Source: Channallabes apus
Lineage: Eukaryota; Chordata; Actinopteri; Siluriformes; Clariidae
Length of the DNA: 64,000 nt
Reading direction: 5' to 3'
Assembly (NCBI GenBank): GCA_030522415.1
Contig: CM060114.1
Coordinates: 24,694,804-24,758,803, forward strand
Shown: piece by piece, positions 35,010-46,109 of the stretch
How positions within the stretch are numbered: the first letter of the stretch is position 1
Layout of the letters: every line of letters begins with the position of its first letter
Notes under the pieces: generated by a model
Told to the model about the DNA's origin: nothing
Seen by the model: only the letters and a program-made list of their open reading frames with translations
Database searches by the model: none
Program-made: the position numbers and the translations under genes

Positions 35010-36630
35010 CAGTGGTGTGAAAAACTATTTGCCCCCTTCCTGATTTCTTATTCTTTTGCATGTTTGTCACACTTAAATGTTTCTGCTCATCAAAAACCAT
35101 TAACTATTAGTCAAAGATAACATAATTGAACACAAAATGCAGTTTTTAAATGAAGGTTTACATTATTAAGGGAGAAAAAAACTCCAAATCTACATGGCCC
35201 TGTGTGAAATAGTGATTGCCCCTCTTGTTAAAAATTAACTTAACTGTGGTTTATCACACCTGAGTTCAATTTCTGTAGTCACCCCCATGCCTGATTACTG
35301 CCACACCTGTTTCAATCAAGAAATCACTTAAATAGGAGCTACCTGACACAGAGAAGTAGACCAAAAGCACCTCAAAAGCTAGACATCATGCCAAGATCCA
35401 AAGAAATTCAGGAACAAATGAGAACAAAAGTAATTGAGATCTATCAGTCTGGTAAAGGTTATAAAGCCATTTCTAAAGCTTTGGGACTCCAGCGAACCAC
35501 AGTGAGAGCCATTATCCACAAATGGCAAAAACATGGAACAGTGGTGAACCTTCCCAGGAGTGGCCGGCCGACCAAAATTACCCCAAGAGCGCAGAGACAA
35601 CTCATCCGAGAGGCCACAAAAGATCCCAGGACAACATCTAAAGAACTGCAGGCCTCACTTGCCTCAATTAAGGTCAGTGTTCACGACTCCACCATAAGAA
35701 AGAGACTGGGCAAAAACGCCTGCATGGCAGATTTCCAAGGCGCAAACCACTTTTAAGCAAAAAGAACATTAAGGCTCATCTAAATTTTGCTAAAAAGCAT
35801 CTCAATGATTGCCAAGACTTTTGGGAAAATACCTTGTGGACCGACGAGACCAAAGTTGAACTTTTTGGAAGGTGCGTGTCCCGTTACATCTGGTGTGAAA
35901 GTAACACAGCATTTCAGAAAAAGAACATCATACCAACAGTAAAATATGGTGGTGGTGGTAGTGTGATCGTCTGGGGTTGTTTTGCTGCTTCAGGACCTGG
36001 AAGGCTTGCTGTGATAGATGGAACCATGAATTCTACTGTCTACCAAAAAATCCTGAAGGAGAATTTCCGGCCATCTGTTCGTCAACTCAAGCTGAAGCGA
36101 TCTTGGGTGCTGCAGCAGGACAATGACCCAAAACACACCAGCAAATCCACCTCTGAATGGCTGAAGAAAAACAAAATGAAGTCTTTGGAGTGGCCTAGTC
36201 AAAGTCCTGACCTGAATCCTATTGAGATGTTGTGGCATGACCTTAAAAAGGCGGTTCATGCTAGAAAACCTTCAAATAAAGCTGAATTACAACAATTCTG
36301 CAAAGATGAGTGGGCCAAAATTCCTCCAGAGCGCTGTAAAAGACTCGTTGCAAGTTATCGCAAACGCTTGATTGCAGTTATTGCTGCTAAGGGTGGCCCA
36401 ACCAGTTGTTAGGTTCAGGGGGCAATTACTTTTTCACACAGGGCCATGTAGGTTTGGATTTTTTTTCTCCCTAAATAATAAAACCCCTCATTTAAAAACT
36501 GCATTTTGTGTTTACTTGTGTTATCTTTGACTAATAGTTAAATGTGTTTGATGATCAGAAACATTTTGTGTGACAAACATGCAAAAGAATAAGAAATCAG
36601 GAGGGGGGCAAATAGTTTTTCACACCACTG
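35010..36630 (+). mobile_element. Tc1 transposon copy 2 (1621 bp), nearly full length
   Basis: TA flanks both ends (35008-35009, 36631-36632). TIRs of about 215 bases start CAGTGGTGTGAAAAACTATT and again contain inner direct-repeat blocks (35201-35225; 36418-36441). It is almost identical to copy 1 over its whole length but inverted, so the two form a 1.6-kb inverted repeat pair separated by about 8.9 kb. A (GATA)n array begins 45 bases beyond its right end. Confidence 0.95.
35388..36412 (+). pseudogene. Tc1 transposase, same frameshift as copy 1
   Basis: Layout as in copy 1. The DNA-binding part is open from the ATG at 35388 to 35756, with a one-base loss at about 35711-35720 giving the same false 12-residue tail. 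The catalytic part is open from 35834 to 36412 in the next frame. Counting from its first Met, Asp 4 (WTDETK), Asp 96 (QQDNDPKHTS) and Glu 131 (DLNPIEMLW) form a complete DD34E triad. Differences from copy 1 include an extra Gly in the GGGG stretch near residue 40, Cys-Glu instead of Arg-Lys after YIW, and Phe in KENFRPS. The segments need a frame change to be joined, so no full transposase is expected unless translation shifts frame. Confidence 0.93.
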
Positions 36631-36673
36631 TAAACACATGTTCACATTTCAAAACAGTGTAAACGATTTTCAC

Positions 36674-36674
<1 letters not shown>

Positions 36675-36723
<49 letters not shown>
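36675..36723. repeat. (TAGA)n microsatellite
   Basis: Twelve units, 45 bases right of Tc1 copy 2. Confidence 0.96.
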
Positions 36724-37666
36724 TATTTCAAAAATCTTGACTAATGTAGATAATTGCTTTACAAAACAAATATGAATTATGGTTTGTGCATGCCTCCAAA
36801 TCAAGATCTTTTGTTTACAGGCCTGTTGGTCGGGTTTGTTTGTTTAACTGAAGCATTACACAGTTGCCTGTGTACACAATGAGGAAAAAGAACCGTGAAA
36901 CAAAAGAGTGCTTCAGGTTTCTGCTTCCCTCCTTCTTCCACTGTTACGACATCGCCATCGGCTTTCATTCGCCAAAATGCCTTTGAGCCGAAGGGGTTCA
37001 ATCACAACACATACACAACACTCACAACACGCCCAGCACAAGCACACAAACGAAGGCCACAACACAGACACACAAAGCAAGTGGAGGGAGCCTCACGCCC
37101 CCCTCCAGGCGAGTCTGTTCAGGCTGAGTGTATCAGCATCATTAGGGCTATTAGCATGCCTGAGACTGGGAGGGGCAGTTTATCTAACCCTGCTGAGAAC
37201 ACACACAAACATATACAGAGGCCAGGCAGTGAGTTACAAAGAGAGGACAACAGACAGAGAGTCTCTCTGTCTCTCTCACACACACAACCATATACAGAGA
37301 TCAGTCTGTGGGTGACAAAGGAATGGCAACAGGCAAAGTGTCTCTCTCTCTCTCTCTCACTTACTTACTTACTTACACACCTACCTACACACACACAAAC
37401 CCGTGCTTAATGTAGTTTCAATTCCCTTGAAATAGGTGATTGCATTTACTGTATGTTAGCTGGGGTCAAGGGTATCAGTCTGTAAGGTGCCAGGTTCGAG
37501 GCCCTAATGTATTTTAAATGTAGCTACCATCATTTTTTGAAACAACAGTTACTTTTAGAAACCTACAGTAAGAGGCAGACTGTGAATTTAGCATACAGTG
37601 TAGGTCATGCAGGTCTGTAATCTACTGTTTATGCTAAGAAAATTAAAACTTAATGTTACAAATTGG
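36724..37666. other. Unannotated, locally GC-richer sequence
   Basis: 36895-37200 is less AT-rich and unique; 37270-37400 holds short CT, CA and ACTT runs. No exon recognised. Confidence 0.4.
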
Positions 37667-37808
37667 TGGCTTAGTGGTTAGCACTGTCACCTCACACTCC
37701 ACAGTAGAGGGTTTGAATTGTGTGCTCTGCATGTTCTCCACATGCTTGTTGGGCTTCCTCTGAGTACTCCGGTTTCCTCCCACAGTCCAAAAATAAACAG
37801 TGTATGCT

Positions 37809-37883
<75 letters not shown>

Positions 37884-38005
37884 CACCTATGCCCTGTCAT
37901 CACATAGCACCCCATCCTGAGTGTGCCCTTCCTTGTGCCTCCACTTCCGTAGGATAGACATAAGGCCTCTGTGACAAAACAGGGTAAGAGGTATGGAAAT
38001 AGAAG
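37667..38005 (+). repeat. SINE, tRNA-derived family 1, carrying an internal (TG)n array
   Basis: Head: 'ggtggcttagtggttagcac' then 'tgtcacc' (box A-like) and 'gagggtttgaattgtg' (box B-like). Body: 'tgcatgttctccacatgctt', 'ctccggtttcctcccacagt'. Tail: 'caccccatcctgagtgtgcc' and 'gacaaaacagggtaagaggt'. A 70-bp TG array (37812-37881) lies in the middle where the related copies have CA-rich sequence. Confidence 0.65.
37812..37881. repeat. (TG)n microsatellite inside a SINE
   Basis: About 35 perfect TG units. Confidence 0.97.
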
Positions 38006-38304
38006 AATATTACAAATGTAAATAAAAAAAAAGATTTTAATAAATTAAATTTATTTTCATCTTCTTTTCTTTTCATCTTACTTTTCAAGCATTTATGTTA
38101 TTCAGTACTGGATTACCAGAAAACTCTGCAAGTATGCTGTATACAGACAGCTCATACAGAAGAGATTTCAACATGTACGTACTGTAGATGCAGTATACTG
38201 TATGCTGTATGTGTGTAGCAGGGTGAACGAACTTTTTACATGATGACAAAAATTAGCATTTTTTCAAATTTTACTACAACCCCACTAAAACATACTTACT
38301 TTTG

Positions 38305-38375
38305 CATTTCCATTTATATTTATGACATTTGGCAGATGCCCTTATTCAGACTTACTTACAGAAGTAATTTGAAGT
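38305..38375. repeat. SINE-like fragment
   Basis: 'catttatatttatgacattt' then 'ggcagatgcccttattcaga' matches a conserved SINE segment of fish (catttggcagacgcccttat type). Only about 70 bases are clear. Confidence 0.5.
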
Positions 38376-38749
38376 TTTTATCAATAAATACATCCTGATG
38401 CACATTCACTAGGTCAGGGATTAAGAGCACCATCAGTCTTAAAACTCTAGTTCTAGTAGAAAAGTCTAGTCTTGAAATGACAAGAGAATAATAAAGCACC
38501 TGATTGGCCTAGGGGGTTAGAAAGAGTCACTTTGCCTACTTCTTTATCTAGAATCTAAAGGATTATATGAATTACATAGGATTTTAGGTATCCTCAAGAA
38601 CATTATCAAGTTGTAGTACATACATTAATGTAAAGTTAATCATTTTAACTGGCAAATTAGGTATCAATGATTATTATGACTTCAGCATTATTATCCTTAT
38701 CATCGTTAACTTCTTCTTCTAAATTAAAACTAATGAATAAAACAATTGA

Positions 38750-38880
38750 ACACTCATTCATTGATGGTAGGAGGAAACCTACCACGCAGGGGGAGAACAT
38801 GCAACCTCCATGCACACAGACCCGAGTCAGGAATCGAGTCCTCAACCCTAAAGGTGCTAACCATTATGCCAAATTACCTC
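38750..38880 (-). repeat. SINE head fragment (family 1)
   Basis: 'ggtaggaggaaacctaccac', 'gggagaacatgcaacctcca' and 'tcgagtcctcaaccctaaag' are the complement of the family 1 head and body; the box B complement is 'aggaatcgagtcct'. Confidence 0.6.
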
Positions 38881-39604
38881 CAAAAAGTATAATTTGTCAT
38901 TGCTTGCGGTGAACTGTATGGATGTAGCTAACTAATGTTTTCCTCTGTTTCTTCAACAAAGTTTCTATCCTGTTTAATGACTGTTAATGTGAGTACAATC
39001 CCACATCACACAGTGAAAAACGGCTCGGTAATTAAGACTGGAGCTGGCGTTAATGTGAGAACTCGCACCTGATCTTTAGGTGATAAGAGTATTGAATTAA
39101 AGCAGAAGGGAAAACAAGAGGGACATAAATCCAAAAATAAATCCTCTACTGTAGCCTACAAGAAATGCACTGTGTCCTCTTAGTGCATGATACTTTGTGT
39201 GGGTGAGAGAGAGTTTATGAGTCTTTTCTCACCGTTATATTGCACTCTGGCTGTATAGATTACTAGGACAGTAGTATCTACAAACCTCCAGCCCTCCATT
39301 CAGATTACACCCGGACTGGAGCCACACACATGGCCTTTAATTAGACTACAGCCACTTATTTCCTTAAACAATAAAGCGAGTAATCAGACATGAAATGAGA
39401 ACAAGGAGAAACACACAGTTCTAAACACAGCGGTATTAGGTCATTAAGGCTGTAATTTAGAGATGAGTGTAAAAAGGTTTTAGGCAGTAAACAGTAATCC
39501 TGGACTAAATGGACTTGAGTGTGTGTGAGCGAGAGAGACAGATGGAGAGGAGGGACCAGAAATCCCAGTAAGAGTTTGACTGACAACCAAAGGAACGCTG
39601 CACA

Positions 39605-39607
<3 letters not shown>
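38881..39607. other. Unannotated sequence with possible conserved blocks
   Basis: No exon recognised. 39020-39075 and 39290-39460 are high-complexity stretches with TAATTA-type motifs. Confidence 0.35.

Positions 39608-39676
<69 letters not shown>
39608..39676. repeat. (TG)n followed by (GA)n compound microsatellite
   Basis: Fourteen TG units, then about 19 GA units. Confidence 0.96.
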
Positions 39677-39679
<3 letters not shown>

Positions 39680-41769
39680 AGGTCCTTGTTGTATCCACCA
39701 AAATGGGCGTTGATTGTGCATTTAATTTTGGACAGGTCCCCGCATGCTCACATAACAGGCAATACTCTCAGGGGAGAAGTGGACGCTCATGACAGCAATT
39801 ACATTCAAAAACAAAGCCAATGGGAATCGATTGTGTTGCGATTTCGCATGCTTGTGTTAAGTGTAAGAGGTGAGAGAGCAGAAGCATGACTTAGATTATA
39901 TCAATCATGATCACATACTGCTTGATTGAAATAATTGTTTCGAGTCTGGAAGCAGTTGCACCAGGACTATTACAGTATTTTAACAGAAAAAGAATGGCCT
40001 CATGTTGTAGTTCTAATGAATCTTAAGCTTTCAGGAAGCTAAAATATTATGAAAGTTGGATGAAAGTGACATTTCTTCCATTTGGAATACATATGGATAC
40101 ATCAAATAATTTAAAATTTTTTGTCAAAATGTAATTATTCACATTTTCTCATTATGTGATGACATATTGACATCAGTGTTTATTTTGTTTTTGTTTTTTT
40201 ATATACACGTTATTTTTTTGTTCTTTAAATTTGGAAAATACAAAGGCACAGTACAGTTTTACTACATAGCGTACAAAAACATGGGAAACTACTCAGAACA
40301 ATTTGTTCAAAGCACATGCTCGAATTTCAGCTGACCTGAAGATACATCCCAAATTAGTGACACCTATTATTGTGGTGAACATAAATAAAATTTTATATGC
40401 TTAATAACACAGCTAGCTAATTAGTGCTAACTAGTAAGCAATGATTAGTTAAGTACATAAGTAGTAAATTTGTTGCATTTTGACACAAACATGAAAACAA
40501 GCATTATGGATCATTTCAAGACAACCTACTTATTCAATCTGTAAGGGAAAGTTGCCCTACAAATATTCTGTGTAATATGGGTGTTACACGAGATAGACAA
40601 AATTGTATAATAATCCAATGCAGTACATTGTGGAATTTCATTATAACAATTCATATTCTACAGGTCTGAGATACTATTATAGTAATTTACAGTTTGGTCC
40701 ATCATGTAAATGGAAATATAAAGAGTAGCTAAATTTCATTTGGAACAGCATGTATCTCAGGCAAATAAATTAACAAATAAATAAATAAATGTAGAAGACA
40801 CTTCTGACTTATGGTCATACTCATTTACTTGAATATGCACATAATTCAGCTTTTTTAATGAAACACACACTAATAATTATTACTTTTTGACATCTCAGTA
40901 AAATGAAAATTCCTACAAGCCCCAGTATAGTCATTCAGTCATACTTTAAAGCCATATTACACACACATACTATCTGTGTTTTGTCTCCCACACACATTGA
41001 GAATAAACACTGTTATTAGCGTGTTAATTCAATGTTGCGGTTCTGAATGTGAGGGTGAGAGGTCAATGTGGCTCTACTACACAATACACGCCTTTAACAG
41101 CCCACTTAGCATCCCACTAACACGCCTCTGAACACACACACACACACACACACACAGAGACACACACGCAGACACGCTCTCTCTCTCTCTCTCTCTCTCT
41201 TTTCCTGTGTCTCTTTCAGTCTCTGACAGGCCGTGATTGACAGCACGATGCAGTTCAGTGACGTAATTAATTTCGGATTGCTCTCTGGAGAGATGCTTGA
41301 TGGTGCTGGGAACTGTCACAGCCCTCTGGTTCACTCAGGAACCCAAATACACACTCACAAAAAGATGTTATGATGATGAGGCGTTATCACCAAAAGCTCA
41401 GCACCAGGGACAATCTAAAGATAAAATAATGTGTGATGAGAAGATAAAGAGACAAAAACGTAGGCAAGCATTGGGCAGTAAAAAGAGTGCGATTGACAGA
41501 TAAAGAGATGGAAGGATGTAAAAAGCCTGGGAATTACTGTTCTTTTCACAAGATGAATTTGTTTAATATAAAATAAGCCTAAGTGTGCTTAATTAAATAA
41601 TATTTTACAAATTTTATTAAATAATTGGAATAGTCAGCCAAGTGTTTTTTTGTTAGATTTATTTAGATTTTCATCCTCATATGTTAGTATTATATAATTA
41701 TATGATTGAAATTGGATGGAATATATAATATTATTCAAGTATATTGTGTAGTTATATTATATAAGTATA
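39677..41769. other. Unannotated AT-rich sequence
   Basis: No gene recognised. It contains (CA)n at 41131-41157 and (CT)n at 41177-41201. Confidence 0.45.
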
Positions 41770-41880
<111 letters not shown>

Positions 41881-43187
41881 TTTATAGTGTTCATGTTGTT
41901 AGTGATCACCAATGCCTTTAAGCTAATTTTACGCAGGTGTGTGTATATTCAGTGCACGCTTTGCATGGGCTCTTACTTTTATGAAAACCAAAATACAAAA
42001 CTAAAGAAACAAATTTAAAACCACAGACAACAAGACAGATTAGCACTGTAAGAATGGAAATATAACAAACTCACTTTCCTGAACCACAAATAGACAATAT
42101 TATCTCACAATCACATATTTGCACACCTGTTGTATACTGCATGCAGAAGCTGGGAGAAAACGTATATAGAATTCATATGAAAATGTGTAGACAATGGTCT
42201 GATGGTGCTTTAAAAAGATACAAATGCACCATGAGCACAGGCAAATCTGAGTATTCCTCATTACAGGATTATTATAATATCTACATAATATCATTAAACC
42301 TTTTCTTCTAAACATGTTTACCAATTTGTAATTAATCTGATTAAGTGAAATTATCTTACTGCATCAACGGCTCATTTACATTTGATCATTTTTCCAGTGA
42401 AAGAAGCAGATTATCTCTTCATGCAAAAAGATGATTTCACTTGATATGATTACTTATTATTAATAAATAATTAATGATAATTTGCAGAACCTTGTAATCA
42501 TTTAAGCAGATGAATTTTTGCGGTATAGAAATTAACAAAACCTAACTTGTAACCTAACTAATGTATAAAATGTGCAGCAGGCTGGAAATAGAATTCTGGA
42601 AAACAGAACTGGGTTTGTCCAAAATGTTTTGTTTCTGGCATTTAAAATGTTATATTTCTAATTTAAGAAGCAAACAGATTTCCTAGTGTCCTATTTATTA
42701 ATTTATTTGTACTTTTGTTTAAAGTTACTTTGCTTGTTTTGCTTGAGTCACAATTTGGTAAGTGCCAGTATGGGTACTTAAAGGAAAAACATATAGAGGA
42801 AGAAAAACTAGTTTTGTATGTTTTTGCTCATATCTACTGTATGTACAAATGTAAAAAAAATATATAAAAATTAAAAAAAAAAGTAGTAAGTTCTGGAAAA
42901 AGTCTTGAAAAAGTATTTGTTTTTTCGATGATGTTTACTACTTGTGCTGTTTTTTTTTTTTTGTTTTTTGTTTGTTTGTTTAGGAATTTCCCAAACAATC
43001 CTTTGGAAAATCAAGTTCATGCTTTCCAAGACCAATCAATAAACATCCAACAAAAAAAACCATCATATAGGATTGGTGATAAAATTCTCGCAAAATATTT
43101 AGGAGCACATTGCTGTGAACACGATGGTGTGGAAGACCAAAATACAGTGCTCAAAATTTCAAGTTCTGCTGAAGTGATCACAGAGCC
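41881..43187. other. Unannotated AT-rich sequence
   Basis: No feature recognised. Confidence 0.4.
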
Positions 43188-43260
43188 AAAAGGTTGAGCA
43201 CCAAGGGCATAATTCAAGGGCCCAAACAAGCTTCTGGTCAATTGTACAAAACCTTAACCA
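43188..43260. repeat. Decayed SINE-like fragment
   Basis: 'ataattcaagggcccaaaca' and 'ccttaaccactcaacc' recall the family 2 SINE complement, much diverged. Confidence 0.35.
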
Positions 43261-44430
43261 CTCAACCATTTGTCTTCATCTCTTGTAAGTGGAGTTAGTG
43301 AATGGGTGGTTGGATGGATAAGTATGGCGTGAAGTGCACCAACCATTCAGGCTAACGAAAGGGAGGCTAATAATCTCTGTTTTGAGACAAATAGGACACA
43401 AATATGTTGTCTTACAAACCATCAGCACAAGTTATAACTGACACTTGCTTGATTGCAATGGGTTTAATGAATATGAAGCTCTAAATATGTTTCCTGCAAC
43501 TGAAAGAAATGGAAAATTCTAACCTTGTTATTCACAATCAAGCACAATTACAGATGGAAAGATGTACAGAGAGGGAGGGGGGGAGAGAGGGGGGTAGTTG
43601 CCAGTTATGTAAATACAGTATGAAGAATTTATTTTGAAGTAGCTGTTAAGGAAGAACTGGCAAGTTAAGATAGCAATTATAAAAACACGTAAAGGCCATG
43701 CCGATCGCCCCAGAGAACAAAGAATAAAGTGGAATGCATGGAATTCGCCACCTCTAAATCCAAGTTCATTTGGAAAAAATTTTATGGTATTTGTACTGTG
43801 AACCTTCCCATGAGTGCAAAATTGGCCTGAAATCAAGCTGAACTCATTAGTGCACCATGTTCTTCATCAGAGGAAAACATTCACTTTTCATCAAGGAGGA
43901 AGCTTTTAGAGTCTAACGGCTGTTTCACCACTGACATCAATCACAAGTTGGCAGAGAAGCCTGGGAGATGTCCCAAAAGTTTTCCCTTCCAAAATAGCAT
44001 GCCCTTATTACTGCAATGATGGGATAATCAAACAATGCTTTTTTTTCCCCAAAATTAGTGTTGAAAATTATTTTGTTTAAGATTTACTTCTGAAATTTAG
44101 CAGAGCCATTGCTTTTCGTCATTGCAACAATGGTATAAATGCACAGGATGGGTAGATACTGTATGTGTGCACACATACAGTACACGTGCGCACACATGCA
44201 AACGCATCCAATTAACAAGCCTTTCATGATAATTTACTGCTGAGTGTCATTTAAGCTGGAGGAATTTAATATAAAGTGATCTATGTATCTTGGCAACCAG
44301 CAGCATGACGAAAGGCCTGAAATGCACAGATGAGCAGGTGTCATCCCACTCTTCTCTCTTCTCTGTTTTCTCGCCTTCTCTATCTCTATTTTTACTTTTA
44401 TCCATTGGCTATGTGTTCTCTCTGCACTAT

Positions 44431-44431
<1 letters not shown>
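43261..44431. other. Unannotated sequence, partly high complexity
   Basis: 43690-44000 is unique and not AT-rich but shows no open frame with codon structure. A G-rich run lies at 43569-43595. Confidence 0.4.

Positions 44432-44475
<44 letters not shown>
44432..44475. repeat. (GA)n microsatellite
   Basis: Twenty-two GA units. Confidence 0.96.
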
Positions 44476-44478
<3 letters not shown>

Positions 44479-45105
44479 CAAATACTGTTTCATACCAAAG
44501 CGAACACACACACATACACATTCGTGCAGGCACATGCAAGTTTAGCAATAGGCTAACCACCTCAGCATTTAATGAGTGCGCTTTGGTTACACTTTCTGCA
44601 AGAAGAAGAAAAAAAGACAGCTTTCCTGCACACTCAGAAACAGATGAATGCATGAACAGCTTTCTGTAATGTACTACCAGACCATTAAATATGTAGAAAA
44701 TCACTCAAAAGTTGTTCCTCAGAAAACAATGTCTTCCTGACTCTGACTCAGTACCTTTGGTCGTTTGCCATAGGTTACTACAAACCCAGTAAACGGGACA
44801 AGTCACTTCCAGGAATATTCACTTTCTTTTTAGACTTAACTAACTAACATTGTATGACAAAGTGTGGTTCATCTATTATAATATCAAGCATGTAATAGAA
44901 AACTTTTGTAAATGTATATAAACTGAAGAATTTATTAATTTACAACTATTTTTCCTTCCATGCTTGTTAAAACGATAGCAAGAGCAGGGTTTATTTACAT
45001 GTTGCTGTGCATAATGTTAGCTTGGTTAGTTATTTAATTGTGAAGTTGGCAGCATACATAAGCTTTAGGTTTTTTTTTTTTATCTTACTTTATTGGTATT
45101 TCGAT

Positions 45106-45496
45106 GGCTAGCCTTTTCTTTAGTGCTAGTTAGCGGGCCAGCTTGTTTAATAAAACTAGATAGAGGACTAGCGTGTTCTATGAAGCTAGTAAGTCAGCTA
45201 GCCTGTTTTACAACACTAGTTAAGGCTAGATTATTCTATAATTCTCGCTAGTGAGCTAACATGTTTAATAACTCCAGTTAGAGTGCAAGCATGTTTTAGA
45301 ACAGAGGAAGGCTCTGTTTTACAAGACTAGTTATAGAGATTATCTGTTTTGTAAGGCTAGTCAGTGAGCTAGTATGTCCTATATTTCTAGTTAGAATGCT
45401 GTCAGTTGACTAGCCTATTTATAATGCAAGTTAATGGGCTGGGTAGTTTTATAATGCTAGATAATTAGCTTTCATGTATTGATGGTACTAGGTAGT
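45106..45496. repeat. 30-bp minisatellite, about 13 diverged units
   Basis: Successive 27-31-base units follow the pattern GCTAGC-TGTTTTATAA-x-GCTAGTTAG-x. Examples start at 45106 (ggctagccttttctttagtg), 45136 (ggccagcttgtttaataaaa), 45166 (gactagcgtgttctatgaag) and about 45196 (agctagcctgttttacaaca). Units are 70-80 percent alike by eye, so the array is old. Confidence 0.8.
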
Positions 45497-45504
45497 AAGA
45501 TTAC

Positions 45505-45524
45505 TTGTTTTTTTTTTTTTTTTT
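45505..45524. repeat. Poly(T) tract
   Basis: About 18 consecutive T. Confidence 0.95.
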
Positions 45525-45599
45525 GTCATTTAAATAGTAAATCATAGTACAAACCATAATATGCCCTAGTATTACACCTTATAATACCTCATAAATAAG

Positions 45600-46101
45600 C
45601 AGTGGTGTCAAAAGTATTCACATTCATTACTTGAGTAGAAGTATAGATACTAGGGTTCAAAAATACTTCTTTAGAAGTTGAAGTTTCAACCCAAGCTTTT
45701 TACTTAAGTAAAAGTTAAGAAGTACTGGTTTCAAAACTACTTAAAGTATAAAAGTAAAAGTACCGTGAGGGGCGACAAAAGCATTAAGGTCTCACTTTTT
45801 GATCATGCGACGGGGGCGGGGGGGGGGGGGGGATGGGGTGCGATGTGCGCGTTCTTATCATGCGACCGGGTGGGGGGGCATTGTGCGCGTTCTTATCATG
45901 TGACCGGGGGGTTGCGCGTTCTGATCATAAAAATAGAGTAACAAGGCTATTTTTAAAATGTAAGGAGTAGAAAGTACAGATAATTGCTTAAAAAAGTAAA
46001 AAGTCGGCTGAAAAATAATTACTCCAGTAAAGTATAGATACCCAAAATTTCTACTTAAGTAAGGTAACGAAGTATTTGTACTTCGTTACTTGACACCTCT
46101 G
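45600..46101. mobile_element. hAT-like MITE (502 bp) with perfect 8-bp target duplication
   Basis: Flanked by taaataag on both sides (45592-45599 and 46102-46109). The left end reads CAGTGGTGTCAAAAGTATT; the right end, complemented, CAGAGGTGTCAAGTAACGAA. Subterminal 'acttgagtagaagtatagat' and 'tacttaagtaaggtaacgaa' blocks are in inverted order. The centre (45799-45927) has three tandem units ending 'gtgcgcgttctta', each with a long G run (15 G at 45818-45832). The perfect octamer and end sequence fit hAT. No transposase is encoded. Confidence 0.85.
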
Positions 46102-46109
46102 TAAATAAG

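Noticed and set aside
36895..37410. 171-residue frame in GC-richer sequence
   Set aside because: It ends in CT, CA and ACTT simple repeats, has an equally long overlapping frame (36908-37315), and shows no domain; either would need homology evidence.
44234..44704. 156-residue minus-strand frame with a Ser/Leu-rich stretch
   Set aside because: The length comes from the (GA)n array in the middle; the flanks have no recognisable domain or splice context.
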